Source: Betaproteobacteria bacterium
GTDB lineage: Bacteria > Pseudomonadota > Gammaproteobacteria > Burkholderiales > Rhodocyclaceae
Assembly (NCBI GenBank): GCA_009777245.1
Contig: WRMF01000010.1
Location: forward strand, 1 to 64,000
Reading direction: 5' to 3'
Length of the DNA: 64,000 nucleotides
This document shows, one piece after another, positions 19,310-28,312 of the stretch. Numbering within the stretch: the stretch's first letter is position 1; every line of letters starts with the position of its first letter. The notes beneath the pieces were generated by a model. It was not told the DNA's origin and ran no database searches. It was given only the letters and a program-made list of their open reading frames with translations. The translations under genes and the position numbers were made by a program.

Positions 19310-19897
19310 TCACGCCATGCCTGCCAGGAGACCTATGCCGAACAGGGAAATTGCGCCGCCAACGGCTCGAGCGTAAAAGACGCGCTGCCGGTTCAGGAAG
19401 AATCCCAGCCAGATTCCGGCAAAATGGATCATGGCAGTGCCTGCCGCCATGCCTGACAGCGCGGCGGCAGGATGCGCCGAAGCGAGTTCAGCGCCATGCG
19501 CCGCGCCGTGAAAGAGCGCAAACAGACCTATGACAATGGAGCCTATCGCTATCGGCAAGCGCGCGCGCATGGCAAGCAAAAGACCGATAACCAGAAGCGA
19601 GGCCGCAATCATCGGCTCCATTGCCGGGATGGCAAAGCCCGCAAAGCCCGTCAGCAACGCGCCTGCCAGCAACAGACTGACGAAGGCAAGCGGAGCTATC
19701 CATACGCGGCGTGTCGTCATCGCGCTCCAGATGCCTACTGCCAGCATTGCCGCCAGATGATCCGCGCCCAGAAACGGGTGCAGGAAGCCCGCCAGAAATC
19801 CTGGCTCGCCAGAATGCCCGGCATGGGCGAAGGCTGCGGAAGAGGCCAGCGCAAAGACTGTCACAAGAAATGGTTTTAACATGCGTCGAGCAAACAT
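19310..19897 (-). CDS. HupE/UreJ family metal permease
   Basis: 195 residues with a signal peptide ending near 'AFAHAGHSGE' and six or so hydrophobic helices. The family signature 'HPFLGADHLAAMLAVG' and a second His-rich helix ('FHGAAHGAE') are present. HupE/UreJ proteins import nickel or cobalt, often beside hydrogenase or urease genes, but none occur here. The ATG at 19897 is chosen because GGAGAATTTC precedes it; the track start at 20008 lies upstream, inside the MITE. It is convergent with the binding-protein gene, with the stops 22 bp apart. Confidence 0.85.
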   Translation of the reverse strand: MFARRMLKPFLVTVFALASSAAFAHAGHSGEPGFLAGFLHPFLGADHLAAMLAVGIWSAMTTRRVWIAPLAFVSLLLAGALLTGFAGFAIPAMEPMIAASLLVIGLLLAMRARLPIAIGSIVIGLFALFHGAAHGAELASAHPAAALSGMAAGTAMIHFAGIWLGFFLNRQRVFYARAVGGAISLFGIGLLAGMA

Positions 19898-19972
19898 GAA
19901 ATTCTCCGGTTTGGGGTAAAAGCTCATTCTACGCGCCTTTTGCCTCAATATGCCCATTTCCTGACAATGGGT

Positions 19973-20204
19973 TATAGCGCTTTCCGCAAATAATGCGGCT
20001 ATACACATTCGATGCCCCTTTATCTACGAGAGCTACTATATCCGGCAAACCCCCGGCGCTAACGCGCCACCCCCTTTGGGAAAGGGGGCTAACCCCAATG
20101 CTGCCGCCAAGCCCCCTTTTTAAAGGGGGTGCCCGCAAGGGCGGGGGTTTGCAGGGGGCAAAGCGCGCTCCCTGACCGTCTCGTTATTTACAGAAATCAC
20201 TATA
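19973..20204. repeat. MITE upstream of hupE-like gene
   Basis: TATAGCGCTTTCCGCAAATA at the left and GTCTCGTTATTTACAGAAAT..CACTATA at the right are inverted ends of the dispersed family (232 bp). The interior includes the CCCTTTTTAAAGGGGG and AACCCCAATG motifs seen at 11290 and 62430. Confidence 0.7.
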
Positions 20205-20343
20205 TTCAAGGAAAGTGATATATCCACACGCCGGACAAGCGCGGAAGCATCGTATTCAGTCGGCGCAGGATTGGAGTTGTAGTCATGGATGGCGGACGGC
20301 GACAGGCTTTCGGAAAAAAATGGGCTATCCGGAAAATTACCGG

Positions 20344-20349
20344 TATAAT
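20344..20349 (+). promoter_or_regulatory. Candidate -10 box of the tRNA-Gln promoter
   Basis: A perfect TATAAT 39 bp before the first tRNA base. No good -35 is present at 17 bp; stable-RNA promoters with weak -35 boxes are known. Confidence 0.5.
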
Positions 20350-20388
20350 TCGCACCTCTTCGTATGGCGCAAGCCAGCGACGGGTTGC

Positions 20389-20465
20389 TGGGGAGTAGCC
20401 AAGTTGGTCAAGGCATCGGATTTTGATTCCGACATTCGAAGGTTCGAATCCTTCTTCCCCAGCCA
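20389..20465 (+). tRNA. tRNA-Gln (anticodon TTG)
   Basis: The cloverleaf can be folded by eye. The acceptor TGGGGAG pairs with CTTCCCC and is followed by the G discriminator position and encoded CCA. The anticodon stem TCGGA/TCCGA holds the loop TTTTGAT with anticodon TTG at 20423-20425. The T-arm contains GGTTCGAATCC. Its position just ahead of prs matches other betaproteobacteria. Confidence 0.95.
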
Positions 20466-20468
20466 TAA

Positions 20469-20590
20469 ATTGAGTCGCCTTTGCCTGAAGGCAAGGGATT
20501 CCTCGGTACAATTCAGGGGAGCCTTCGGCTCCCGGTGCGTCTCGCTCGACTCCGCCATTTATGGCATAGCCAGGCGAGACCCGTATTCAT
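20469..20590 (-). mobile_element. Double-hairpin IS200/IS605-like miniature element (diverged copy)
   Basis: On the minus strand this aligns with the elements at 42938 and 56778. It has the left palindrome around GCCATAAATGGC, 'GAGCGAGAC', a 'GGGAGCCGAAGGCTCCC' hairpin, 'CGAGGAATCCC', and a right hairpin CCTTGCCTTCAGGCAAAGG followed by 'GACTCAA'. It sits between tRNA-Gln and prs and so becomes part of the prs leader. It has no ORF. Confidence 0.6.
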
Positions 20591-20627
20591 TCGGGGGGCT
20601 ACAGCCTGCCCGATTTCGGGATTCGCC

Positions 20628-21578
20628 ATGTCTTACAACAATCTGACGATTTTTAGCGGCAATGCCAACAAGGAGTTGGCAGCCAATGTCGCGGCAGGAT
20701 TGAATATCCAGGTGGGGCACGCGCTCGTGGGGCGTTTCTCGGACGGCGAAGTCAACGTGGAGATTCATGAGCATGTGCGCGGACACGACGTGTATGTGCT
20801 TCAATCAACATGCGCGCCTTCCAATGATAACCTGATGGAGATTCTCCTCCTGGCTGACGCCTTGAAACGTTCGTCCGCAGGCCGGATCACCGCCGCTATT
20901 CCCTACTTCGGCTATGCTCGCCAGGATCGTCGTCCGCGTTCCTCGCGCGTTTCCATCGCCGCGAAACTGGTGGCCAACGTGCTGATGTGTTCCGGCATTG
21001 ACCGGGTGTTGACCATGGATCTCCATGCCGAACAGATTCAGGGCTTTTTCAATGTTCCGGTGGATAACATTTACGCCCTGCCCATCTTCCTTGAGGACGT
21101 TCAGAAGCAACGGCATGACAACCCGATTGCCGTTTCGCCCGACCACGGCGGCGTAGTGCGCGCGCGTTCGCTTGCCAAGCGGCTGGAATGCGATATGGCG
21201 ATCATTGACAAGCGCCGCCCCAGGGCGAATGTCGCCGAAATCATGAACATCATCGGCGATGTCAGGGATCGCACCTGCGTAATCATGGACGACATAGTTG
21301 ATACGGCGGGCACGCTCTGCAACGCGGCAACCGTCCTGAAAGCGGAGGGCGCGAAAAAAGTCGTCGCTTACTGCACTCATCCGGTGCTTTCCGGCGGCGC
21401 GGTGGAGCGGATCATCTCTTCCGATCTGGATGAGCTTGTGGTGACGGACACCATCCAGCTTTACCCTGAAGCCGCCAATTGTCCGCGCATTCGTCAGCTT
21501 TCCGTCGCGCCGATTCTTGCGGAGACTATCCGCCGGATAAGTTGCGACGATTCTGTTTCTTCCCTGTTCATCGAATAG
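20628..21578 (+). CDS. prs: Ribose-phosphate pyrophosphokinase
   Basis: 316 residues. It makes PRPP from ribose-5-phosphate and ATP for purine, pyrimidine, His, Trp and NAD synthesis, and so supplies the GuaB/GuaA, TrpC and QueF-related pathways also found here. '[11 protein letters not shown]', the ATP-site '[10 protein letters not shown]', '[13 protein letters not shown]' and the PRPP loop '[12 protein letters not shown]' are intact. The ATG at 20628 is the family start; the longer track ORF runs into the miniature element. rplY follows after 48 bp. Confidence 0.96.
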   Translation: MSYNNLTIFSGNANKELAANVAAGLNIQVGHALVGRFSDGEVNVEIHEHVRGHDVYVLQSTCAPSNDNLMEILLLADALKRSSAGRITAAIPYFGYARQDRRPRSSRVSIAAKLVANVLMCSGIDRVLTMDLHAEQIQGFFNVPVDNIYALPIFLEDVQKQRHDNPIAVSPDHGGVVRARSLAKRLECDMAIIDKRRPRANVAEIMNIIGDVRDRTCVIMDDIVDTAGTLCNAATVLKAEGAKKVVAYCTHPVLSGGAVERIISSDLDELVVTDTIQLYPEAANCPRIRQLSVAPILAETIRRISCDDSVSSLFIE

Positions 21579-21626
21579 GGTTTTCAACCACGGCCTGGTC
21601 GCGGGTCGTTTTTTTCTGGAGCTATC

Positions 21627-22199
21627 ATGCAATTTGTTCTCAATGCCCAAAAACGCGAAACGCAGGGATCGAGTGCGAGCCGCCGCCTGCGTCGCAGCGG
21701 CAAAACCCCTGCCATTATCTACGGAGCCGGACAAGCGCCGGAAGTGATCGAACTCGATCACAACCAGCTTTATCTTGCGATGCGCAAGAAAGCCTTTCAT
21801 TCTTCCCTGCTGACCATCGAAATGGAAGGCAAAAAGGAGCAGGTATTGCTGCGCGATTATCAGATGCACCCCCACCGTTCCCAAGTGCTGCACGTTGATT
21901 TTCAGCGTATTGACGCTGACAAGAAGCTGCACCAGAAAGTGCCGCTCCACTTCATCAACCAGAGTATTGCCCCCGGCGTCAAACTGGAAGGCGGTCAGAT
22001 TTCGCACATCATTACCGAGCTTGAAATCTCCTGCCTGCCGCATGACTTGCCTGAGTTTATCGAAGTTGATTTGCAAGGGCTTTCTGTCGGCGCTTCCCTG
22101 CATGTCTCGGAGCTTTCCCTGCCCAAGGGCGTGGCCGCGCTGACTCATGGCATTGACCAGACGGTCGTTACCTGTACTGCCAAACGCGGCGGGGAATAA
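21627..22199 (+). CDS. rplY: 50S ribosomal protein bL25, long (Ctc/TL5) form
   Basis: 190 residues, so the two-domain form. The N-terminal 5S rRNA-binding domain ('RETQGSSASRRLRRSGKTP', 'AIIYGAG', 'HVDFQRI') is followed by the C-terminal beta domain ('GVKLEGGQISHIITELEI'). GGAGCTATC precedes the start. The prs-rplY-pth order is a common proteobacterial cluster. Confidence 0.95.
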   Translation: MQFVLNAQKRETQGSSASRRLRRSGKTPAIIYGAGQAPEVIELDHNQLYLAMRKKAFHSSLLTIEMEGKKEQVLLRDYQMHPHRSQVLHVDFQRIDADKKLHQKVPLHFINQSIAPGVKLEGGQISHIITELEISCLPHDLPEFIEVDLQGLSVGASLHVSELSLPKGVAALTHGIDQTVVTCTAKRGGE

Positions 22200-22363
22200 G
22201 GCGCGGCATCGGCTCAAAAGTTCCTGCGGATTTAGGCTGGGGCGAGCTTGCCGCTAACCCCGACATCATGCCCCGGTAAAAAACCGCAGACAACCCGATT
22301 GTCATTCACGCGCAGGCGGGAATCCAGACTCGCCTTGATACCCAAAAATCATGGATTTATATC

Positions 22364-22942
22364 ATGAGCCATGCTCCCAGACTGATTGTCGGTTTGGGTA
22401 ATCCGGGCGCGGAATACGAAGCCACCCGCCACAATGCGGGGTTTCGTTTTCTCGACCGCCTTGCCCAGAAGCTCGGCATTGTCTTTGCGCCGCAGGGGCG
22501 TTTTTATGGCGCGCTTGCCCGTCAGGGCGAGCTTTGGCTTTTGCAACCCATGACCTTTATGAATCGTTCCGGCCAAGCGGTCGGCGCTTTTGTCAACTTT
22601 TATAAAATCGCGCCGCAGGCCATTCTGGTTGTGCATGACGACCTTGATCTTCAGCCGGGCGGAATCCGCGTTAAAAAAGGCGGCGGCAATGGCGGGCATA
22701 ATGGGTTGAAAGACATTCAGGCGGCGCTTGCCACCCCGGATTTCTGGCGATTGCGTTTGGGTATCGGACATCCGCGCCAACGGAATCTTAGGCAACCTGT
22801 TTCCGATTTTGTCCTTGCCCGTCCCCGCGCCGAGGAAGGAAGCGCGATGGAACAGGCTTGTGATCGTTGCCTTGACGCCTGGCCTTTGCTTGCCGTCGGC
22901 GAGTACGAAAAAGCGCAACGCCTGCTGCATCCTGATGTTTGA
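22364..22942 (+). CDS. pth: Peptidyl-tRNA hydrolase
   Basis: 192 residues. It releases tRNA from peptidyl-tRNA dropped by ribosomes. '[21 protein letters not shown]' contains the catalytic His and conserved Asn; '[12 protein letters not shown]' and 'LVVHDDLDL' carry the other active-site residues, and '[13 protein letters not shown]' the substrate loop. Two partial GC-rich palindromes, including a degenerate dRS3-like sequence near 22302, lie in the 164-bp gap after rplY. Confidence 0.96.
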   Translation: MSHAPRLIVGLGNPGAEYEATRHNAGFRFLDRLAQKLGIVFAPQGRFYGALARQGELWLLQPMTFMNRSGQAVGAFVNFYKIAPQAILVVHDDLDLQPGGIRVKKGGGNGGHNGLKDIQAALATPDFWRLRLGIGHPRQRNLRQPVSDFVLARPRAEEGSAMEQACDRCLDAWPLLAVGEYEKAQRLLHPDV

Positions 22943-22957
22943 ATATATACCGCAGCC

Positions 22958-23746
22958 ATGACTGACATTTTGCAGAAAATTCTGACAACCAAGGCAGAAG
23001 AAGTAGCTGCCGCGAAAAGCCGACTGCCGCTCGCGGAAATTGCGGCTCGCGCCAAAGACATGCCTCCTTCCCGTGACTTTACCGGCGCGATCGGAAGCAG
23101 GGTAGTCAGGCGAGAAGCCGCTGTGATTGCGGAAATCAAGAAGGCAAGCCCCTCTAAAGGCGTTATTCGTCCTGACTTTCATCCTGCCGACATTGCCGCT
23201 TCCTATGCCGCTCATGGGGCGGCTTGTCTTTCCGTGTTGACCGATGTCGCTTTTTTTCAGGGCGCGCTTCAATACCTGCAATCGGCTCGTGCCGCCTGCG
23301 ATTTACCTTTGCTGCGTAAGGATTTTATTGTTGATCCTTACCAGATTTTTGAGGCGCGTGTTTATGGCGCGGATGCCATTTTGCTGATTGTCGCTGCTCT
23401 TTCGGACAGCGCGATGCAGGATTTTGCCGCGCTTGCCGAGGAGCTTGACATGGCGGTTTTGGTCGAGTCGCATGATGCGGCGGAGTTGGAGCGCGCGTTG
23501 ACGCTGGATACGCCCTTGATCGGCATCAACAATCGCAACCTGCGGGATTTTACGGTGTCGCTTGATAACACCTTGAATTTGCTGGATAAGATCCAGGATG
23601 ATCGAATCGTTATCACGGAGTCCGGCATTTTTACGCCGTCGGATGTAAGAAAGATGCAGGATGCGGGGGTATATGCCTTTCTGGTAGGCGAGGCGCTTAT
23701 GCGGGCGCAAAACCCCGGCTGCGCGTTGGCGGAGTTGTTTGGCTAG
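22958..23746 (+). CDS. trpC: Indole-3-glycerol phosphate synthase
   Basis: 262 residues of TIM-barrel enzyme for the fourth tryptophan step. Catalytic motifs are intact: '[12 protein letters not shown]', '[12 protein letters not shown]', '[13 protein letters not shown]', '[10 protein letters not shown]' and 'VITESGIF'. It is 15 bp after pth and not beside trpD, trpG or trpE, so the trp genes are dispersed in this genome, or the rest of the cluster lies elsewhere. Confidence 0.95.
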   Translation: MTDILQKILTTKAEEVAAAKSRLPLAEIAARAKDMPPSRDFTGAIGSRVVRREAAVIAEIKKASPSKGVIRPDFHPADIAASYAAHGAACLSVLTDVAFFQGALQYLQSARAACDLPLLRKDFIVDPYQIFEARVYGADAILLIVAALSDSAMQDFAALAEELDMAVLVESHDAAELERALTLDTPLIGINNRNLRDFTVSLDNTLNLLDKIQDDRIVITESGIFTPSDVRKMQDAGVYAFLVGEALMRAQNPGCALAELFG

Positions 23747-24035
23747 AACGGTTCAAGCGAACGTATTTTACGCGCACTCCCCCGCATGTCACTTGACCGT
23801 CGCTAACGGAAAGCATTATATATTTGACTACTCAGCAGCATTCAAGCGGCTGTGGTGAAAGGGGGCTTTGGAAAACATCCGCCGTGCCTTGTCGAGAGCG
23901 CCGTTACCGGGGCGCCGGACGCCAGTCCGGCATCCGATATTTCAGCCGCGCTGGGAAGGAAAGCTCCCGGCGGCAATACACCAAAAATTACGTAGGCAGT
24001 CAAAGATATAATTCTCTTTTTTGCCATACGACACC
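23747..24035. other. Intergenic region with MITE remnant
   Basis: The first ~75 bp (ending GACCGTCGCTAACGGAAAGC..ATTATA near 23820) resemble decayed ends of the MITE families. The rest shows no gene. Confidence 0.4.
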
Positions 24036-24064
24036 TTGCCAGGCGCGAGAATGATTGCTATAAT
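24036..24064 (+). promoter_or_regulatory. Sigma-70 promoter of rpsF operon
   Basis: TTGCCA (24036-24041), a 17-bp spacer, then TATAAT (24059-24064). It lies 67 bp before the rpsF start and fits the consensus very well for a ribosomal-protein operon. Confidence 0.75.
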
Positions 24065-24131
24065 AGTCGGTTCTTTCAACCCTTGCCCTACCGCAATGCA
24101 TGACGGGGGGCTTTATCCATAAGGAGAGTTC

Positions 24132-24647
24132 ATGCGTCATTACGAAATCGTTTTTATCGTGCACCCTGACCAAAGCGAACAGGTGCCCGCCATGGTGGAA
24201 CGCTATCGCAACATCGTCACCAGCCAAAACGGCAAGGTTCACCGGCTTGAAGACTGGGGGCGGCGGCAACTGGCCTACCCAATCCAGAAAATCCACAAGG
24301 CGCACTACGTGCTGATGAACATTGAGTGCGACAACGAAACTCTGGCTGAATTGGAACACGGCTTCAAATTCAACGATGCCGTTTTGCGTAGCCTTACCGT
24401 GAAGATGAAACACGCCGTTACCGGCTCTTCGCCGATGATGAAGGAGGAAAAATCTCGTTCGCTCATCGTCGGCGCAAGTAACGGCGAGACGGCGGAAGCC
24501 CAAACAGCGGCGATTCAGGAAGCTCCGGCAGAAATTCAGGCAGCAACCCGGTCAAATCCGGCAGAAACCCCGGCGGCTTCGGAAGCCTCGGCAACGGCGG
24601 CGACTGCTGCTGCTGAAGCCACGGAAGAAGCTCCCGTTGCCTCGTAA
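24132..24647 (+). CDS. rpsF: 30S ribosomal protein bS6 with long C-terminal tail
   Basis: 171 residues. The first ~100 match bS6 ('[18 protein letters not shown]', '[12 protein letters not shown]', 'AHYVLMNIE'). A further ~65 residues form an Ala/Glu/Pro/Thr-rich tail, which is probably disordered. E. coli S6 carries a short Glu-rich tail that is extended post-translationally by RimK; this one is longer and less acidic. AAGGAGAGTTC precedes the start. First gene of rpsF-priB-rpsR-rplI. Confidence 0.93.
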   Translation: MRHYEIVFIVHPDQSEQVPAMVERYRNIVTSQNGKVHRLEDWGRRQLAYPIQKIHKAHYVLMNIECDNETLAELEHGFKFNDAVLRSLTVKMKHAVTGSSPMMKEEKSRSLIVGASNGETAEAQTAAIQEAPAEIQAATRSNPAETPAASEASATAATAAAEATEEAPVAS

Positions 24648-24671
24648 GCGGTTTTTCGGCTTATTCGCAAG

Positions 24672-24983
24672 GTGAATAACCAGCTTAGGATTACCGGATG
24701 TCTGATTGCCAGAGAAGCCCTGCGCTATACACCTGCTGGCATTCCGGTCTTTACCGGCATTCTGGAACACCAATCCGAACAGGAAGAAGATGGCGGCACA
24801 AGACATGTTGAATGCGAAGTTCCTCTTCTTGCCCTGGGCGAACCGGCAAAATGGCTCGCTGCCGCAACGGTCGGCATTGAAATGTCGCTGACCGGATTCA
24901 TCGCCGCGAAAAGCAAACACCGCAAAACCCTCGTATTTCACGTGCAAACCATTGAATTTTTGGAAGGAAAGAAAAATGCCTAG
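24672..24983 (+). CDS. priB: Primosomal replication protein N
   Basis: 103 residues, an OB-fold single-strand DNA-binding protein of the replication-restart primosome. The N-terminus '[25 protein letters not shown]' is typical. Translation appears to start at GTG (24672), with only a weak purine stretch upstream. Its 3' end overlaps the rpsR start by 8 bp, so translation is coupled. Position between rpsF and rpsR is the classic beta/gamma arrangement. Confidence 0.9.
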   Translation: MNNQLRITGCLIAREALRYTPAGIPVFTGILEHQSEQEEDGGTRHVECEVPLLALGEPAKWLAAATVGIEMSLTGFIAAKSKHRKTLVFHVQTIEFLEGKKNA

Positions 24984-25251
24984 ATTCTTCAAGAAAAAAG
25001 ACGACGACAAGAAAAAACGTCACAGTAACGGTCTTTTCAAGCGTCGCAGGTTCTGTCGCTTCACGGCGGAAAAAGTCGAGCAAATTGACTACAAGGATGT
25101 CGAAGTGCTGAAGGAGTATATTCAGGAAAACTCCAAGATCATGCCCGCCCGCCTTACCGGCACCAAGGCAGGCTATCAGCGCCAGCTCTCCGTCGCGATC
25201 AAGCGCGCCCGTTTTCTGGCTTTGCTGCCCTATACCGACAACCACAAATAA
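24976..25251 (+). CDS. rpsR: 30S ribosomal protein bS18
   Basis: 91 residues with a basic, Lys-rich N-terminus and the family core ('[19 protein letters not shown]', '[25 protein letters not shown]'). The start at 24976 overlaps priB; AAGGAAAGAAAA precedes it. The track start at 24952 would add eight residues inside priB. Confidence 0.96.
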   Translation: MPRFFKKKDDDKKKRHSNGLFKRRRFCRFTAEKVEQIDYKDVEVLKEYIQENSKIMPARLTGTKAGYQRQLSVAIKRARFLALLPYTDNHK

Positions 25252-25260
25252 GGAATTGCC

Positions 25261-25707
25261 ATGCAAATCATTCTGCTCGAAAAAGTCACCAATCTTGGCA
25301 ACCTGGGCGATGTGGTCAAAGTCAAGGACGGCTATGCCCGTAACTATCTGATCCCGCAGAAAAAAGCCCGTCGCGCGACAGCCGCCGCGCTGGAAGAGTT
25401 CGCCCAACGTCGCGCCGAGCTGGAAAGAGCACAGGCCGAAAAGTTGACTGCCGCTCAGGCGCTTGCGGAAAAACTAAACGGCTTCGCGCTCGTTATCATC
25501 CGCAAGTCGGCAATGGACGGACGCCTGTTCGGTTCCGTAACCAATCACGACATTGCCCGCGCGTTGCAGGAAAACAGCTTTACCGTGGATAAAGGGAATA
25601 TTCGTATGCCCGAAGGCCCCCTGAAAACCACCGGCGAATTTTCTCTGGAAGTCGCGCTCCACACTGATGTGCTGGCAACCATCAGCGTGACGGTAGGCGG
25701 CGAATAA
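25261..25707 (+). CDS. rplI: 50S ribosomal protein bL9
   Basis: 148 residues. '[19 protein letters not shown]' and '[13 protein letters not shown]' form the rRNA-binding N domain, joined by a long helix to the C domain ('[13 protein letters not shown]'). It lies 9 bp after rpsR and is closed by a strong terminator. dnaB, which follows rplI in many relatives, is absent here. Confidence 0.96.
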   Translation: MQIILLEKVTNLGNLGDVVKVKDGYARNYLIPQKKARRATAAALEEFAQRRAELERAQAEKLTAAQALAEKLNGFALVIIRKSAMDGRLFGSVTNHDIARALQENSFTVDKGNIRMPEGPLKTTGEFSLEVALHTDVLATISVTVGGE

Positions 25708-25731
25708 AAACGTCATCCGGCTTATTGAACC

Positions 25732-25763
25732 AAACCCCCGCTCATGAAGCGGGGTTTTTTTAT
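25732..25763 (+). terminator. Rho-independent terminator of the rpsF-rplI operon
   Basis: An AACCCCCGCTCATGAAGCGGGG hairpin followed by seven T, 25 bp past the rplI stop. Confidence 0.92.
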
Positions 25764-25789
25764 GGGTGGGTTATGTTATTTTCCGCAAA

Positions 25790-25957
25790 TATAGTTCTTT
25801 CCACAAATAACGAGACGGTCGAGGAGTGCGCTTTACTCCCTTCTCCCGCTTGTGGCATCAAAACGAGTGGGAGAGGGGATACGTTTGCGGCATTTCAGGC
25901 ATCATCTCCTGGATTTTCATGCCCCTACCTGTCTCTTTATCAAAAGGAATGGCTATA
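25790..25957. repeat. MITE, 168 bp
   Basis: Left end TATAGTTCTTTCCACAAATA..CGAGACGGTC; right end a degenerate inverted copy (CCTGTCTCTTTATCAAAAGG..GGCTATA). The interior has the GCGCTTTACTCCC and GGGAGAGGGG motifs shared by other members. Confidence 0.6.
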
Positions 25958-26030
25958 TAACCCTGGTTTCGCCGCTGTAGGGGTTAAAAATTTTTAACTC
26001 CTACGCCGCGCAAGTCAATCTCTATGCCGC

Positions 26031-26053
26031 TATAGCGCTTTTCGCAAATAACG
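26031..26053. repeat. Truncated MITE end abutting tonB-like gene
   Basis: TATAGCGCTTTTCGCAAATA, a single MITE terminus directly beside the tonB-like stop codon. No partner end was found. Confidence 0.5.
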
Positions 26054-26674
26054 TCAGGGTATTTTCCTCAACCTGAAACGCACCGGCAGATTGACGGATT
26101 CCAGACCGTAGGCTTCCAGGCTTTGCAGGGAACGAACCGCCCTCAACGCGGCAGCGTCAAGCAACGGGTGGCCGCTGCTTTCTTCCAGACGGGCGGCGAT
26201 GACTTCGCCATCTTCGTCAAAAAATATCCGCACCAGAACATCGCCTTCCAGTCTTTGCTCGATTGCTTCGACGGGATAGAAGTCTCCCGCCTGATCCATA
26301 GCGGCAAGTTGTTGACTGGCGGCGGCGGCAAGGCGGGCAAGCGGCCTATCCGGTTCAGGCGGCGGAAGCGGTGGCGGCGGGGCGGGGCGGGGCGGCGGTT
26401 GTTTGAGACGCAGGTTTTGCGCGAAGTCGGCTTCAGCGGGCAGGTCTGGCTCAACGGATTCAACAGGCAAAGGCATTATATCCAGACGGGCGCGTATTGG
26501 CGGGGACACATGCGCCGATCTTTCAGGAGGCAGGAAAATCAGGACGGATGCCGGAGCGATCACATGGAGCGCCAGGGAAAGCAGAAGCGAGACGGCAAAG
26601 GCAAAAGTGATACGCCCGGTCTGGCAAGAAGCGCGGCAAAGAGATAAAGAGGCTGCGAAACCGGACGAGTTCAT
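26054..26674 (-). CDS. TonB-family energy transducer
   Basis: 206 residues. A cytoplasmic head of about 20 residues precedes one transmembrane helix (about 22-47). A proline-rich periplasmic spacer ('RPAPPPPLPPPEPDRP') follows, then a TonB C-terminal domain ('YPVEAIEQRLEGDVLVRIFF' and 'SGHPLLDAAALRAVRSL'). TonB passes proton-motive energy from ExbB/ExbD to outer-membrane receptors; neither exbB/exbD nor a receptor is nearby. It is divergent from the ankyrin gene with 51 bp between start codons, so they may share a control region. Confidence 0.85.
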   Translation of the reverse strand: MNSSGFAASLSLCRASCQTGRITFAFAVSLLLSLALHVIAPASVLIFLPPERSAHVSPPIRARLDIMPLPVESVEPDLPAEADFAQNLRLKQPPPRPAPPPPLPPPEPDRPLARLAAAASQQLAAMDQAGDFYPVEAIEQRLEGDVLVRIFFDEDGEVIAARLEESSGHPLLDAAALRAVRSLQSLEAYGLESVNLPVRFRLRKIP

Positions 26675-26725
26675 GCGAAAATTCGCCTTAAGTAAAAATT
26701 TCGTCGCAATGCGCGGAGAAAGTTT

Positions 26726-27778
26726 ATGCGGTTCAATTGGATTTTATTGGCAATCTGGTTCGTTTTTCAGGCAAGTTACGCCGCCGACGATGCGTCGGCA
26801 GTCGGCGAGGGCGGCTTCTGGCAAAAACTCGGCTTGACATCAAAGGTAGATTCTACCTTACCGGAGCCTGCCCGTTTCGGCGTGGAGATGGAACTTGGCA
26901 ATCTGGCGCAGGCCAAAGCCTGGCTGGAAAACGGTCTGCCGCCGGATTTCATGGCGGATCGCATAGGCAGCGGTTTGATGATCGGCGCATGGGAAGGCAA
27001 TCTGCCGATGATGGCGCTATTTCATAGCTTCGGCGCGAATGTCAATCTGGAAAACGAGGCGGGCGAACAGGCGTTGCTGCTGGCGGTCTGGAAGGGGCAT
27101 AGCGCGGCGGTCGAATGGCTGCTGCGACATGGCGCGTCCCTGAATCGCCCGGCGGGCAAATGGTCGGCCTTGCATTACGCGGCCTTTTCCGGGCAAAATG
27201 AATTAGCCGCCGATTTGCTGGAGAAAGGCGCGAATATTGATGCGCGCAGTCCGAATGGCTCAACGCCCCTGATGATGGCGATTTATGACGGAAATGCGAC
27301 TATCGCGCGAGCCTTGTTGGAGGCGGGCGCAAACACACGCTTGACAAATGAATGGGGAGACGGCGCGATGGAATGGGCAATGCGCTATAACCAGACGGCA
27401 ATAGCGCGGCGGATTAATCCTGAAGGCTTTGCCCTGCTTGCCAGACAGCCCAGGGAAAACTGGGGGAAGGATATGCGTTCGGAAGCCGCGCCGACCGAGC
27501 TGGACAAGCTGCTGCAAGCGCGCAGGCATTTGATTGTCAAAGGCATTTCGCCTGATGCGATAGACCGCAACATTGCCGCCCTGCGCGCCCGCTATGCGCG
27601 GCAGGCGCCGGAGGCGCGAGAGAATGCGCCGCCCAGGGTTTCCGCGCTGGAAATCAGCGCCGACCCTGACGACCCCAAACGGCAGGATGCCCGTGTCACG
27701 AACGAGCCTCGCCCCGCCTCGCCTTCGTACCGCCTGCCCCGGCAGAATCCGAACAAGGTTCCCGCGCGCAGACCGTGA
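26726..27778 (+). CDS. Exported ankyrin-repeat protein
   Basis: 350 residues. A signal peptide (about 1-19, ending 'ASYAAD') predicts a periplasmic location. Four or five ankyrin repeats span about 50-220 ('GEQALLLAVWKGHSAAVEWL', 'WSALHYAAFSGQNELAADLL', 'GSTPLMMAIYDGNATIARAL'). The C-terminal ~110 residues are Pro/Arg-rich and probably disordered. Ankyrin repeats mediate protein binding; the partner is unknown. GCGGAGAAAG precedes the start. It lies between the tonB-like gene and the pilY1-B leader. Confidence 0.85.
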   Translation: MRFNWILLAIWFVFQASYAADDASAVGEGGFWQKLGLTSKVDSTLPEPARFGVEMELGNLAQAKAWLENGLPPDFMADRIGSGLMIGAWEGNLPMMALFHSFGANVNLENEAGEQALLLAVWKGHSAAVEWLLRHGASLNRPAGKWSALHYAAFSGQNELAADLLEKGANIDARSPNGSTPLMMAIYDGNATIARALLEAGANTRLTNEWGDGAMEWAMRYNQTAIARRINPEGFALLARQPRENWGKDMRSEAAPTELDKLLQARRHLIVKGISPDAIDRNIAALRARYARQAPEARENAPPRVSALEISADPDDPKRQDARVTNEPRPASPSYRLPRQNPNKVPARRP

Positions 27779-27854
27779 CAGACCTGTTGCAACCGAGAGA
27801 TGGCTACTGATACGCCTTGGGCGCTCCAATTCTGTCATGGTTATGCCGCGCCGT

Positions 27855-28312
27855 TTCTTGACATTCCGGTAACGGGCGGTCATATAGCGCATGGTTGGGA
27901 ATTTTGTCGCAAGAAATGGCGTATTTGCAGGGCATAGGGTGTGTTTTGCCTGCGCGTATGCTGTCCAAGTATACGGATCTGTTGCAAGGACAGGCGCGCG
28001 GGTTTTCGTTTTCTACCTATAAGTATTTGATAATACAGGGGTTTTTCTGATTTTGCGTGCGGCGCGGTTTTGTTGGACTGGGGTTTTCCATGTGTCTGAA
28101 ATGGTTTTTCCTTTGTTTACAAGGACATATGTGGTTATCGTGCTGTATCTGCCAAATTTTTACGATTCAGGTAACCGCTTATCATCCAAAAACTACCGTT
28201 CGTCTGATAATCGAACAAAAACAGATTCATGATACCTACAATGTAGTGTGCCTGTTCGTATGCGGGCGATTTGTAACGAAAGCCATGTTAAATGGCGCAT
28301 GAAGGAGTTGTC
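27855..28312 (+). promoter_or_regulatory. Conserved leader/promoter region of pilY1-B
   Basis: It aligns with the pilY1-A leader in inverted orientation from 'TTGACATTCCGGTAACG' at the far end to the start codon. It has one copy of the ~41-bp segment that is doubled in A, with a box ACCGTTCGTC at 28195-28204, 109 bp before the ATG. No coding sequence is credible except a short conserved frame ending just before the ribosome binding site. Confidence 0.65.

Noticed and set aside
28057-28302. Small ORFs ending MLNGA just before the pilY1-A and -B ribosome binding sites (also 10756-10998), possible leader peptides
   Set aside because: The 41-bp duplication in A is not a multiple of three and shifts the upstream frame, and substitutions are few enough to be explained by recent DNA identity; not enough to call a peptide.
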